Positions 1 to 6,579 of a DNA stretch of 11,124 bases are shown here, one piece after another. The stretch's first letter is position 1. Every line of letters starts with the position of its first letter. The DNA lies in NCBI GenBank assembly GCA_013415595.1, contig JAAEEW010000061.1:1-11124 (forward strand). The letters are read 5' to 3'. The notes beneath the pieces are model-generated. The model did not search any database. It was not told the origin of the DNA and worked only from the letters and a program-made list of their open reading frames with translations. The translations under genes were made by a program, and so were the position numbers. The DNA comes from Methanosarcinales archaeon (GTDB lineage Archaea > Halobacteriota > Methanosarcinia > Methanotrichales > Methanotrichaceae).

Positions 1-79
1 CATCATCTTCGAGTAATACTCTTTATCAGAGCCGACACCGTTATGATTCACGGATGCGATGCAGATCTCTTCCGGTCCG

Positions 80-124
80 CATCGGCCCACTTAGGTAGTG
101 CTTCTTGGTATTTAAGAGTTCCCG
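80..124 (-). promoter_or_regulatory. Leftward archaeal promoter, copy nearest the left edge
   Basis: On the minus strand TTAAATAC (108-115) is preceded by GGGAACTC, a plausible BRE, and followed 19 nt later by GGGCCGATG (80-88). The centre of the box lies 27 bases from a predicted start inside GGGCCGATG. The same BRE-like, TATA and initiator arrangement with identical spacing recurs 109 bp upstream, which makes chance unlikely. No start site has been measured; the promoter call is by motif and repetition. Confidence 0.6.
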
Positions 125-188
125 TCCGCACCCCAAAGGGAATTATTTTCCCCCGGGATGTAAAGGCCGGAAGTCTTAATTTGCACCC

Positions 189-233
189 CATCGGCCCGAT
201 CACAAAGCAAGTCCCCGTATTTAAGGTTTCCCA
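189..233 (-). promoter_or_regulatory. Leftward archaeal promoter, middle copy
   Basis: On the minus strand TTAAATAC (217-224) is preceded by GGGAAACC and followed 19 nt later by GGGCCGATG (189-197). The BRE-like GGGAA, the TATA box and the GGGCCGATG block are the same and equally spaced in the copy at 80-124. The predicted start falls near 193-194. Confidence 0.6.
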
Positions 234-357
234 CACGAAGGATCCCGTTTGGGGAGCCTTGATGAGCAACCTCATTCTGAACAACCGGTCCAGAACAGGG
301 CTTTGGCATGATCGCGTCGAAGGATGATGCATTGAGTTGCACCATAGACCACTACTT

Positions 358-376
358 GGCGAGCTTTTCACTCGCC
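358..376. repeat. Small hairpin in predicted leftward leader
   Basis: GGCGAG (358-363) and CTCGCC (371-376) form a perfect 6-bp stem with a 7-nt loop. It would lie roughly 10-30 nt into a transcript from the most upstream leftward promoter. There is no T-run on the minus strand after it, so an intrinsic terminator is unlikely; an RNA structure or processing site is possible. Confidence 0.4.
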
Positions 377-379
377 GGC

Positions 380-424
380 AGGGCCGAACCTACCCAACAT
401 CTTCGCCGTATTTAATCCTTTTGG
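380..424 (-). promoter_or_regulatory. Leftward archaeal promoter, most upstream copy
   Basis: On the minus strand ATTAAATAC (408-416) is preceded by CCAAAAGG, an A-rich BRE-like block. It shares the TTAAATAC core with the two copies to the left, but the initiator block GGGCCGATG is missing; the predicted start region near 384 instead has TCGGCCC. It is therefore a more divergent member of the set, and the weakest of the three. Confidence 0.45.
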
Positions 425-465
425 CGGAGCGGAAAGGCCCGGAGGAAAGACGCAGATTTCGTCGA

Positions 466-475
466 CTATTAATAG
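466..475. promoter_or_regulatory. Palindromic TATA element for acn
   Basis: CTATTAATAG is a perfect 10-bp palindrome. Read rightward, its centre is 27 bases before about 497, giving the aconitase mRNA a leader of about 25 nt that contains the ribosome binding site at 511-515. Because it is palindromic it could also place a leftward start near 443, in line with the leftward promoters. Assigned by position and composition only. Confidence 0.5.
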
Positions 476-510
476 AGAAAACGCGAGAATTATGCGCGAT
501 CCTAGCTTCT

Positions 511-515
511 GGAGG
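511..515 (+). promoter_or_regulatory. Ribosome binding site that fixes the acn start
   Basis: GGAGG lies 6 nt before the ATG at 522 and matches the archaeal anti-Shine-Dalgarno sequence. The in-frame ATG at 492 has no such site, so this element decides in favour of the 649-residue product. Confidence 0.8.
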
Positions 516-521
516 CATTAT

Positions 522-2471
522 ATGGGTTACACCTTGACTGAGAAGATTTTACGTGAGCACCTGGTGGACGGATCCTACGAGCCAGGAACCGAGATCGGGA
601 TACGCATCGATCAGACCCTCACCCAGGACGCGACCGGAACCATGGCCTACCTCCAGTTCGAGTCCATGGGCCTATCCGACATCGCCACCGATCTGTCCGT
701 CAGCTATGTGGACCACAACACCATCCAGGTGGGCTTTGAGAATGCCGACGACCACCTTTACCTGCAATCCATAGCAGAGAAGTACGGCATCTACTTTTCA
801 CGCCCAGGAAACGGCATTTGCCACCAGGTCCATCTGGAGCGCTTCGGGCGGCCGGGGAAGACCCTGCTCGGCTCTGACAGCCACACCCCCACCGGAGGGG
901 GCCTGGGCATGGTGGCCATGGGCGCCGGAGGGCTGGACGTGGCCGTGGCCATGGGCGGCGGGGCCTACTATCTGACCTGCCCCCGGGTCATCAACGTCCA
1001 CCTCACGGGAGAGCTCCGGCCATGGGTCACCGCCAAGGATGTGGTCCTGCAGACGCTATGCAACCTTTCCGTCAAGGGCAACGTGGGCAGCGTTTGCGAG
1101 TACACCGGCCCGGGAATCGATAAGCTGACCGTGCCGGAGAGGGCCACCATCGCGAACATGGGGGCAGAGACGGGAGTGACCACCTCCATATTCCCAAGCG
1201 ACCAGCAGACCAGACGTTTCCTGGCCGCCCAGGGCCGGGAGGATCAGTGGATTCCCCTGGCCCCAGACGCCGATGCCGTCTACGACAGGACCATAGAGAT
1301 AGACCTCTCGGAGGTGGAACCCCTGATGGCCGCCCCCCACAGCCCGGGAAACATCGTGCCGGTCTCCCAGCTGAAGGGGACTCCGGTGGACCAGGTGATG
1401 GTGGGGTCCTGCACCAACTCCTCCTACGTCGACCTGATGACCGTGGCAGAAATGACCCGGGGCCGCAGCCTTCCCTGGAACGTCTGCTTTGGCGTGGCCC
1501 CGGGATCGCGCCAGGTGCTTCGCATGATCACCAGGAACGGCGGCCTGGACGCCCTGATCGCCTTTGGTGCCAGAATCCTGGAGTCTTCCTGCGGCTTTTG
1601 CATCGGGAACAGCATGTCCCCCAAGACCGGGTCGGTATCCGTTCGAACCAGCAACCGCAACTTCAAGGGACGGTCGGGAACCCCCAGCGCCAACGTCTAT
1701 CTGGCCAGCCCCGTGGTGGCCGCAGCCGCAGCCCTGACCGGGGAGATCACAGATCCCCGGGAGCTGGGGCTGGAGTTCCCCCGGGTGGAGATGCCGGAGA
1801 AATTCCAGATAGACGACTCCATGATCATACCCCCCCTGCCGGCAGAGAAGCGGGCCCCCATTGAGATCCTGCGCGGCCCCAACATCGGCGAGCCCCCCAG
1901 AAACGCTCCCCTGCCCGGGGACCTGGCGGGGGTGGTGACCATCAAGGTGGAGGATAACATCACCACCGACCACATAATGCCAGCAGGCTCTCGCCTGAAG
2001 TACCGCTCAAACGTCCCCAAGTACGCTACGTTCGTCTTTGAGCCCCTGGACCAGGAATTCCCCGCCCGGGCTGCCGATCTCCGGGATAAGGGCCGGCACA
2101 ACGTCATCGTGGCCGGCCTGAGCTACGGCCAGGGATCGTCCCGGGAGCACGCCGCCATGTGCCCCATGTACCTGGGAGTCAGGGCGGTGGTGGCCAAATC
2201 CATCGAGCGCATCCACGCCGCTAACCTGATCAACTTCGGCATCCTCCCCCTGTCATTCTCCGATGAGTCGGACTACGACCTTCTGCGGCAGGGTGCCGAG
2301 ATTCTGATCCCCGGAATTCGCCAGGCTGTGGAGAGAGGAGACCAGGAGGTCATAGCCAGTGACGGCCAGAGCAACCGGGAGATCCGGTTGAAGATGAATT
2401 TCAGTTCCAGGCAGAGAAAGATCCTCCTGGCAGGCGGACTGCTGCCCTACACCGTGGCCCAGGGAGACTGA
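522..2471 (+). CDS. acn: Aconitate hydratase, Aquifex type
   Basis: [4Fe-4S] dehydratase that interconverts citrate and isocitrate in the cytoplasm. In methanogens with a partial oxidative TCA arm it would feed 2-oxoglutarate for glutamate synthesis. The 649 residues match the single-chain, ~650-residue Aquifex-type aconitases. Visible marks (numbered from ATG 522): DSHTPTGGG at 119-127, cluster cysteine C297 in GSCTNS, C357 and C360 in SSCGFC, substrate-binding arginines R379 and R384 in SNRNFKGR, then a linker and the swivelling domain with DNITTDHIMPAG and the catalytic GSSREHA (S539, S540, R541). All cluster ligands and active-site residues I can recognise are present. An upstream in-frame ATG at 492 would add ten residues that do not look like the family. 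It is a lone gene with its own promoter and terminator. Homoaconitase or isopropylmalate isomerase is less likely, because those archaeal enzymes have separate large and small subunits. Confidence 0.9.
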   Translation: MGYTLTEKILREHLVDGSYEPGTEIGIRIDQTLTQDATGTMAYLQFESMGLSDIATDLSVSYVDHNTIQVGFENADDHLYLQSIAEKYGIYFSRPGNGICHQVHLERFGRPGKTLLGSDSHTPTGGGLGMVAMGAGGLDVAVAMGGGAYYLTCPRVINVHLTGELRPWVTAKDVVLQTLCNLSVKGNVGSVCEYTGPGIDKLTVPERATIANMGAETGVTTSIFPSDQQTRRFLAAQGREDQWIPLAPDADAVYDRTIEIDLSEVEPLMAAPHSPGNIVPVSQLKGTPVDQVMVGSCTNSSYVDLMTVAEMTRGRSLPWNVCFGVAPGSRQVLRMITRNGGLDALIAFGARILESSCGFCIGNSMSPKTGSVSVRTSNRNFKGRSGTPSANVYLASPVVAAAAALTGEITDPRELGLEFPRVEMPEKFQIDDSMIIPPLPAEKRAPIEILRGPNIGEPPRNAPLPGDLAGVVTIKVEDNITTDHIMPAGSRLKYRSNVPKYATFVFEPLDQEFPARAADLRDKGRHNVIVAGLSYGQGSSREHAAMCPMYLGVRAVVAKSIERIHAANLINFGILPLSFSDESDYDLLRQGAEILIPGIRQAVERGDQEVIASDGQSNREIRLKMNFSSRQRKILLAGGLLPYTVAQGD

Positions 2472-2514
2472 GAAAATAAAAAATATTGTAGAAATATAGC
2501 AAAATAGATAGACT

Positions 2515-2551
2515 GCGGGGGGCGACTGGTCCCCCGCGGACCAGATTTTTT
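2515..2551 (+). terminator. Terminator-like alternative hairpins after acn
   Basis: Two stems share bases and cannot form together: GCGGGGG (2515-2521) with CCCCCGC (2531-2537), and CTGGTCC (2526-2532) with GGACCAG (2538-2544), the latter with a 5-nt loop. The second is followed immediately by A and six T residues (2546-2551), the shape of an intrinsic terminator. It sits 44 nt after the acn stop codon and in the convergent gap, so it could also limit read-through from the opposite gene. Confidence 0.6.
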
Positions 2552-2558
2552 CCCGCCT

Positions 2559-3080
2559 TTAAAGCCCAAAGAGATTTCCGATGTTCTGGGAGATGATCAT
2601 TCCCTGAGCGCTGGATGGGGAGACGTTGCTCTGGGTTGCGGCTGCTGAGAAGCTGTAGGTGCGGCCGGCAGCAGGGGAGAAGCTGCGAGGAGCGTAGGTC
2701 CAGCTGTTCTCCAGCCCGAAATTGTTGACCGTGTTTCTCTCCAGGAAGAGGCTGTTGTAGAGCACCGGGTCCATCTGAACGGCTGCCCCTACTCCGCCGG
2801 TGAAGCTGGTGGATCCCAGTTGCAGCGGCTTTTCAAATGAATAGGGAAACTCGTTCTTCCAGATGCTCATGGTGGTGTTGGGGTCCCGGACCGCCGGGTA
2901 GACTACCTCGGCATTCTGAACGTAATCGTTCCAGTACCGCTCCACCAGGGGCTCGAAAGATGCTGGTGTGGGGCCGTCCAAATATATGCCCTGATACCTG
3001 GTCACCTGGGGCCCGGAGAGGGCCTGCGCAGCGGCTCCGCCTATCAGGCAGAATAGTAACAATAAGGCTATCTTTTTCAT
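2559..3080 (-). CDS. Secreted protein of unknown function
   Basis: I do not recognise a family. The 173-residue product starts with a clear Sec signal peptide: KK at 2-3, a hydrophobic core at 4-15 and an Ala-rich end with a likely signal peptidase site after A20 (AQA, then LSG). The mature part of about 150 residues has no cysteine, no second membrane segment and no lipobox, so it is probably exported and free or bound to the cell envelope. It is rich in Ser, Asn, Tyr, Phe and Gly, with short polar and aromatic stretches such as SFTGGVGAAVQ and SNVSPSSAQG, suggesting beta structure. It ends with FGL. The start is supported by GGGGTG-type Shine-Dalgarno bases 7-12 nt upstream. The gene is monocistronic, convergent with acn and divergent from tgtA; neither neighbour hints at its role. 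It may be specific to this lineage. It is likely real given the signal peptide, ribosome binding site and promoter. Confidence 0.7.
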   Translation of the reverse strand: MKKIALLLLFCLIGGAAAQALSGPQVTRYQGIYLDGPTPASFEPLVERYWNDYVQNAEVVYPAVRDPNTTMSIWKNEFPYSFEKPLQLGSTSFTGGVGAAVQMDPVLYNSLFLERNTVNNFGLENSWTYAPRSFSPAAGRTYSFSAAATQSNVSPSSAQGMIISQNIGNLFGL

Positions 3081-3087
3081 TTTAATG

Positions 3088-3095
3088 CACCCCCC
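3088..3095 (-). promoter_or_regulatory. Ribosome binding site of the secreted-protein gene
   Basis: On the minus strand the bases GGGGGGTG/C lie 7 nt before the ATG at 3080. The GGTG part matches the archaeal anti-Shine-Dalgarno sequence. The A/T-rich spacer around it makes the G-run stand out. Confidence 0.55.
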
Positions 3096-3143
3096 TTTTT
3101 CAAATACAGGGTCGGCTAATTGTTGAAAGCTTCAGTCCCAACC

Positions 3144-3150
3144 TATTTAT
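3144..3150. promoter_or_regulatory. Shared divergent TATA element
   Basis: TATTTAT on the plus strand reads ATAAATA on the minus strand. Its centre is exactly 27 bases from the ATG of tgtA (3174), predicting a leaderless tgtA mRNA, which agrees with the absence of any Shine-Dalgarno sequence there. In the other direction a start near 3120 gives the secreted-protein gene a leader of about 40 nt that includes its ribosome binding site. No other strong TATA box is visible in the 93-bp spacer, so one element may serve both genes. Confidence 0.5.
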
Positions 3151-3173
3151 GCCTTATCAGTATTTTTTCAACC

Positions 3174-4607
3174 ATGCCAGATTGTTTTGAGATTATCCAC
3201 AAGGATCTGGCTGGTCGTTTAGGCAGGCTGACAACCCCCCACGGGACGGTTGAGACTCCCGCCCTCATGCCTGTCGTGAATCCGCATCTAATGATGATAA
3301 AGCCGTCCATGCTGAAGAAGCTGGGGGCCCAGATGCTCATCACGAACTCCTACATCATCAGCCAGGACCCACAGCTCAGGGAGGCAGCAGAGGAGAAGGG
3401 GCTGCACGCCCTCCTGGACTTCGACGGGCCCATAATGACCGACTCCGGCGCCTTCCAGCTCTCCGTCTACGGGAGCGTGGAGGTCCAGCCGCTGGAGATC
3501 CTCCGCTTCCAGCAGGCCATTCGATCGGACGTCTGCGTGCCCCTGGACATACCCACCCCCCCGGACGTGCCCCCGGAGAGGGCCGCCGCCGAGCTGAGAG
3601 AGACCGAAGCCCGGCTGGAGGAGGCCCGGGCCTCCTGGGAGGGGGACCTGCTCCTGGCCGGGCCCATCCAGGGCTCCACCTACCCCTCTCTGAGGGAGGC
3701 GGCAGCCCGCAAGGTCAGAGAGATCGGATTCGACGTCTGCCCCGTGGGCGGGGTGGTCCCCCTCATGGAGGCTTATCGATACCGTGATCTGGTGCAGGTG
3801 GTGGCTGCAGCCAAGCGGGGCCTGGGATCCGGAGCGCCGGTGCACCTCTTTGGAGCCGGACACCCCATGGTCTTCGCCCTGGCTGCCGCCCTGGGTTGCG
3901 ACCTCTTCGACTCTGCCGCCTATGCCATCTACGCCCGGGACGGCCGATACCTGACCCCCTACGGGACCTGGAAGCTGGAGGAGATGAAGTATCTGCCCTG
4001 CTCCTGCGAGGTTTGCAGCAGCCACAGCGCCGAGGAGCTTCGATCGAGCCCGGACCGGGTCTCCCTCCTGGCCAGACACAACCTGGCCGCCTCCCTGCAG
4101 GAGATCGAGCTGGTGAAGCAGCGCATCTGGGAGGGGTCTTTATGGGAGCTGCTGGAGAGCAGGTGCCGGACCCATCCCCGCATGCTGGATGGGCTGAAGA
4201 GCCTGGAGAGCATGGCCGAGGATCTGGAGAAGCTGGACAGGGTCTCCAAGTCCACCCTGTTCTACCTCAGCCCCCAGTCAGCCCGCCGGCCGGAGGTGGT
4301 CAGGTACGGCCGCCGGGTGGAGAGGATCGCTCTTTATGGCAGAGTGCTGATCACCGACATGAGGCCCTCCGAGGAGGATCGCCGGTCCTTTGACCACATC
4401 CTGAGCTTCAAGCCCCCCTTCGGCCCCTACCCTCACCAGCTGGCTGAGACCTATCCCCTGAACGCCGAGGTTCCTTTGGAGCCGGACCGGGAGGCCCTGG
4501 AGCAGGCCCTGGCCAACGCCAGAAAGCTGATCCAGGCCAATCCTGCAGCCAGCTTCCAGCTCCGGCTGAGGGACGTGGAGGACGCCGACTCCCTGGTGAG
4601 ACCATGA
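3174..4607 (+). CDS. tgtA: Archaeosine tRNA-guanine(15) transglycosylase
   Basis: Exchanges guanine 15 in the D-loop of tRNA for preQ0, the first tRNA-bound step to archaeosine. The 477 residues contain the catalytic TIM barrel (about 1-340). D90 in TDSGAF and the nucleophile candidate D246 in FDSAAY correspond to the two essential aspartates of the Pyrococcus enzyme, and zinc is bound by C276, C278 and C281 (CSCEVC) with H302. GGVVPL supplies the substrate loop. After residue 340 comes the archaeal C1/C2 region, but the protein stops before a PUA domain; full-length homologues from Pyrococcus are about 100 residues longer. The PUA is found instead in the next gene, arcS, which overlaps by 4 bp, so the two are surely co-translated. 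I chose ATG 3174, since family members begin with the CFEI..KD block and it fits leaderless initiation; the TTG at 3120 adds 18 unconserved residues. Confidence 0.93.
   Translation: MPDCFEIIHKDLAGRLGRLTTPHGTVETPALMPVVNPHLMMIKPSMLKKLGAQMLITNSYIISQDPQLREAAEEKGLHALLDFDGPIMTDSGAFQLSVYGSVEVQPLEILRFQQAIRSDVCVPLDIPTPPDVPPERAAAELRETEARLEEARASWEGDLLLAGPIQGSTYPSLREAAARKVREIGFDVCPVGGVVPLMEAYRYRDLVQVVAAAKRGLGSGAPVHLFGAGHPMVFALAAALGCDLFDSAAYAIYARDGRYLTPYGTWKLEEMKYLPCSCEVCSSHSAEELRSSPDRVSLLARHNLAASLQEIELVKQRIWEGSLWELLESRCRTHPRMLDGLKSLESMAEDLEKLDRVSKSTLFYLSPQSARRPEVVRYGRRVERIALYGRVLITDMRPSEEDRRSFDHILSFKPPFGPYPHQLAETYPLNAEVPLEPDREALEQALANARKLIQANPAASFQLRLRDVEDADSLVRP
4595..4600 (+). promoter_or_regulatory. 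Ribosome binding site of arcS inside tgtA
   Basis: GGTGAG lies 3 nt before the arcS ATG. Since GGTGA pairs with the 5'-proximal part of the archaeal anti-Shine-Dalgarno, this short gap is normal. The aroB' gene has the same GGTGAG just before its ATG, which supports both start choices. Confidence 0.55.
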
Positions 4608-6409
4608 GCCGCTGCTGCGAGATCCTGAAGAGAGACGGCCCGGCCCGCCTGGGCAGGCTCCTCCTGAACAGACCCCTGGACACCCCCGGCATCCTCTCCC
4701 CGGAGGACTGGGTCTCTGCCGGAAGCGTCTTTCAGTACCCGTCCCTGCAGGAGGCCCGGGAGGCGGCCATGGGCTGCCAGGACGAAGGAAAGCTGTTCAT
4801 CCAGCCCTACATCCCCTCGGCCCTCCATGCCGAGATTCCTCTGCAGCCGCCCCTGGTGGAAGTGGGCGGCCCCTCTGGCCTGGTGGTGCACCCCTTCTCC
4901 GACCGGAAGCCGGAGGATGCAGACGTCTACATAGTGGGCAACGCCGGCTCCCTCTCCCGGCCCCGGGATCTGGTGGAGGCCCTGGCCGGCCTGCGGGAGC
5001 GCATCCCTCCGGACGCTGCCCTCTTTGCTCCGGCCCTGGCCACACCCTGGAACCTGGCCCTGCTGGTCTATCTGGGGGTGGACCTGGTGGACGACGTCCG
5101 GGTGGCCATGGACGGGTACTACGGGAAGTACCACACCAGAGACGGGGCCCTGCCCTGGAAGGAGTTCCAGGAGATCCCCTGCCGCTGCCGGTTCTGTCGC
5201 CGGCTGCAGGAGATCGGAACAGATGAGAGCCAGGAGATCGAAAGAGGAGAGGGCCAGGATGCCGGCCGGGAGGTCCCGGAGCTTCTGGCCGGGCACAACC
5301 GGCAAAAGCTGGAGGAGGAGGTGGCCCGGGTGAGGGAGCTCATTCGCCGGGAGGGCATGCGCGAGTACCTGGAGAGACAGGTGCGGGTGACCCCCGACCT
5401 CACCGCCACCCTGAGGGTCCTGGACCAGGAGCACGTCTACCTGGAACGGAGAACCCCCACCGTCCGACGCAGCACTCTGTACGCCACCACTGCCGAGTCG
5501 CTGCAGCGGGTGGAGGTGACCAGGTTTGCACAGAGGGCCCTGGAGCGCTACCAGCCACCGCATAGCGACGTGCTCCTGCTCCTGCCCTGCTCCGCCAGGA
5601 AGCCCTACTCCACCTCCCGCTCCCACCGCCTCTTTGCCCTGGCCGTGGGCGGATACCGCCGCCACCTTAACGAGCTGATCCTCACCTCTCCCCTGGCCCT
5701 GGTGCCCCGGGAGCTGGAGGAGATCTACCCCGCCTCCAGCTACGACGTGCCGGTGACCGGCCGCTGGGACCTGGAGGAGAGAGACTGGCTGCTCCGCTGC
5801 CTGGACCGCTACCTGGCCAACAGTCCCTGCGGCACCATCGTGGCCCACCTGGAGGGGGAGCTTCGCTCTGCCGTGGAGGAGCACGGCATCGACGCCACCT
5901 TCACCGCCGGAGGGACATCTGAGCAGGGACTGGCCAGCCTGGCCAGCGCCGTCTCCGAGGCCTGCCAGGGCGCCTCGCGACTGGGCGACTTCCGGCTGCG
6001 CCAGTACCGGGCCCTGGCCGACTACTTCTTTGGCCGGGGAGCAGGCGACGCCCTGCTGGAGGGCACGGTCAGGCTGAAGGGAAGAGAGGTCCAGGACGAG
6101 GATAGGCGCCCCCTGGCCTCCATCACCCCCAACGGCACCCTGGCCCTCTCCCTGGTGGGAGCCAGACGGCTGGAGCCCCTGGGCCGCTACCTGGTCACCA
6201 TCGGCGACTTCGAGCCCCGGGGCACCATTCTGGCTCCCGGGGTGGTGGACGCCGACGCCGAAATCCGCCCCGGAGACGAGGTGATAGTGGTTGGCTCCCG
6301 GGCCTTCGGCGTGGGCCGGGCCAGGATGTCCGGCTGGGAGATGGTTCAGAGCCGGCGAGGGGTGGCGGTGGACCTGAGACACGTGAAGCGGGAGAGCGAC
6401 CGGCGCTAA
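4604..6409 (+). CDS. arcS: Archaeosine synthase ArcS (TgtA paralogue)
   Basis: Acts after TgtA on preQ0-15 tRNA. In characterised archaea ArcS attaches lysine to the nitrile of preQ0 and the radical-SAM enzyme RaSEA then releases archaeosine; RaSEA is not in this window. The 601 residues show a degenerate TGT domain (1-200), with an N-terminal block that aligns with the start of TgtA (EILKRDGPARLGRL against EIIHKDLAGRLGRL). About 80 residues of barrel holding the DSGAFQ region are missing, so it cannot be a working transglycosylase. The zinc site is kept: C193, C195, C198 and H231. The ArcS signature PC-x3-KPY-x2-S-x2-H follows at 328-341 (PCSARKPYSTSRSH). A PUA RNA-binding domain closes the protein (about 525-597), supplying what TgtA lacks. 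Residues 206-226 are a charged, Glu-rich insert within the zinc region. It overlaps tgtA by ATGA and belongs to the same operon. Confidence 0.93.
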   Translation: MSRCCEILKRDGPARLGRLLLNRPLDTPGILSPEDWVSAGSVFQYPSLQEAREAAMGCQDEGKLFIQPYIPSALHAEIPLQPPLVEVGGPSGLVVHPFSDRKPEDADVYIVGNAGSLSRPRDLVEALAGLRERIPPDAALFAPALATPWNLALLVYLGVDLVDDVRVAMDGYYGKYHTRDGALPWKEFQEIPCRCRFCRRLQEIGTDESQEIERGEGQDAGREVPELLAGHNRQKLEEEVARVRELIRREGMREYLERQVRVTPDLTATLRVLDQEHVYLERRTPTVRRSTLYATTAESLQRVEVTRFAQRALERYQPPHSDVLLLLPCSARKPYSTSRSHRLFALAVGGYRRHLNELILTSPLALVPRELEEIYPASSYDVPVTGRWDLEERDWLLRCLDRYLANSPCGTIVAHLEGELRSAVEEHGIDATFTAGGTSEQGLASLASAVSEACQGASRLGDFRLRQYRALADYFFGRGAGDALLEGTVRLKGREVQDEDRRPLASITPNGTLALSLVGARRLEPLGRYLVTIGDFEPRGTILAPGVVDADAEIRPGDEVIVVGSRAFGVGRARMSGWEMVQSRRGVAVDLRHVKRESDRR

Positions 6410-6419
6410 GTCTGCTCTT

Positions 6420-6453
6420 CCGGGGGCTGTGAAAACGGCAAGAAGCCCCCCGG
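6420..6453 (+). terminator. Hairpin after arcS
   Basis: GGGGGCT (6422-6428) pairs with AGCCCCC (6444-6450), a 7-bp stem with a 15-nt loop; CC before and CGG after extend it with one bulged C. A T-run (TTATTTTT, 6484-6491) follows only about 35 nt later, so it is an imperfect intrinsic terminator. It marks the end of the tgtA-arcS unit, but weakly. Confidence 0.4.
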
Positions 6454-6579
6454 CCGCCCACCGGAGACGACTCGTTTCCACCATTATTTTTCCCAACCAT
6501 TCTCTCGATCCGTTCAGCCCTGGCTGACGGGGTGGCATTCCCAAAAGAATTTGTAAACCCTGCGACTCAATGGTGAGCC

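Larger units (their letters stand above)
1..521. other. Intergenic region with leftward tandem promoters
   Basis: No reading frame here looks like a gene. The ORFs present have no recognisable domain, overlap one another on both strands and run through repeated promoter motifs. What is visible is a set of A/T-rich TATA elements (separate entries), most of them oriented to the left, in a stretch otherwise rich in G and C. The leftward transcription unit itself lies outside the window, so its identity cannot be read. Long leaders with several consecutive promoters are typical of rRNA operons or other very highly expressed units in archaea; that comparison is inference. The last ~60 bases contain the promoter and ribosome binding site of the rightward aconitase gene. 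Confidence 0.6.

Noticed and set aside
43..371. Overlapping small frames on both strands at the left end
   Set aside because: They run across the repeated TATA and initiator motifs, overlap each other and resemble no protein I know.
492..521. Upstream ATG that would extend aconitase by ten residues
   Set aside because: No Shine-Dalgarno sequence, the predicted transcript start (about 497) lies after it, and family members begin with the M-G-x-x-L-T-x-K-I-L block at 522.
1056..1973. 305-codon minus-strand frame inside acn, with similar ones at 3288-4079, 7033-7965 and 10226-11038
   Set aside because: All lie opposite conserved genes and share the same low-complexity, high-GC shadow composition; no ribosome binding site or domain supports them.
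2559..3080. Lipoprotein assignment from the cysteine at residue 11
   Set aside because: The cysteine sits in the middle of the hydrophobic core, lacks a lipobox and is followed by a good signal peptidase I site after A20.
3120..3173. TTG start extending TgtA by 18 hydrophobic residues
   Set aside because: The extension contains the predicted promoter and does not look like TgtA; a signal-like N-terminus makes no sense for a tRNA-modifying enzyme.
4604..6409. Second functional tRNA-guanine transglycosylase
   Set aside because: The DSGAFQ region and part of the barrel are missing and the ArcS signature PC-x3-KPY-x2-S-x2-H is present, so it is ArcS.
4451..6544. Long open frame of 697 codons on the minus strand opposite arcS
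   Set aside because: It is antisense to a well-supported gene, has no recognisable domain, a Gly/Gln/His/Pro/Val-rich composition, and arises because G/C-rich codons lack stops on the opposite strand.
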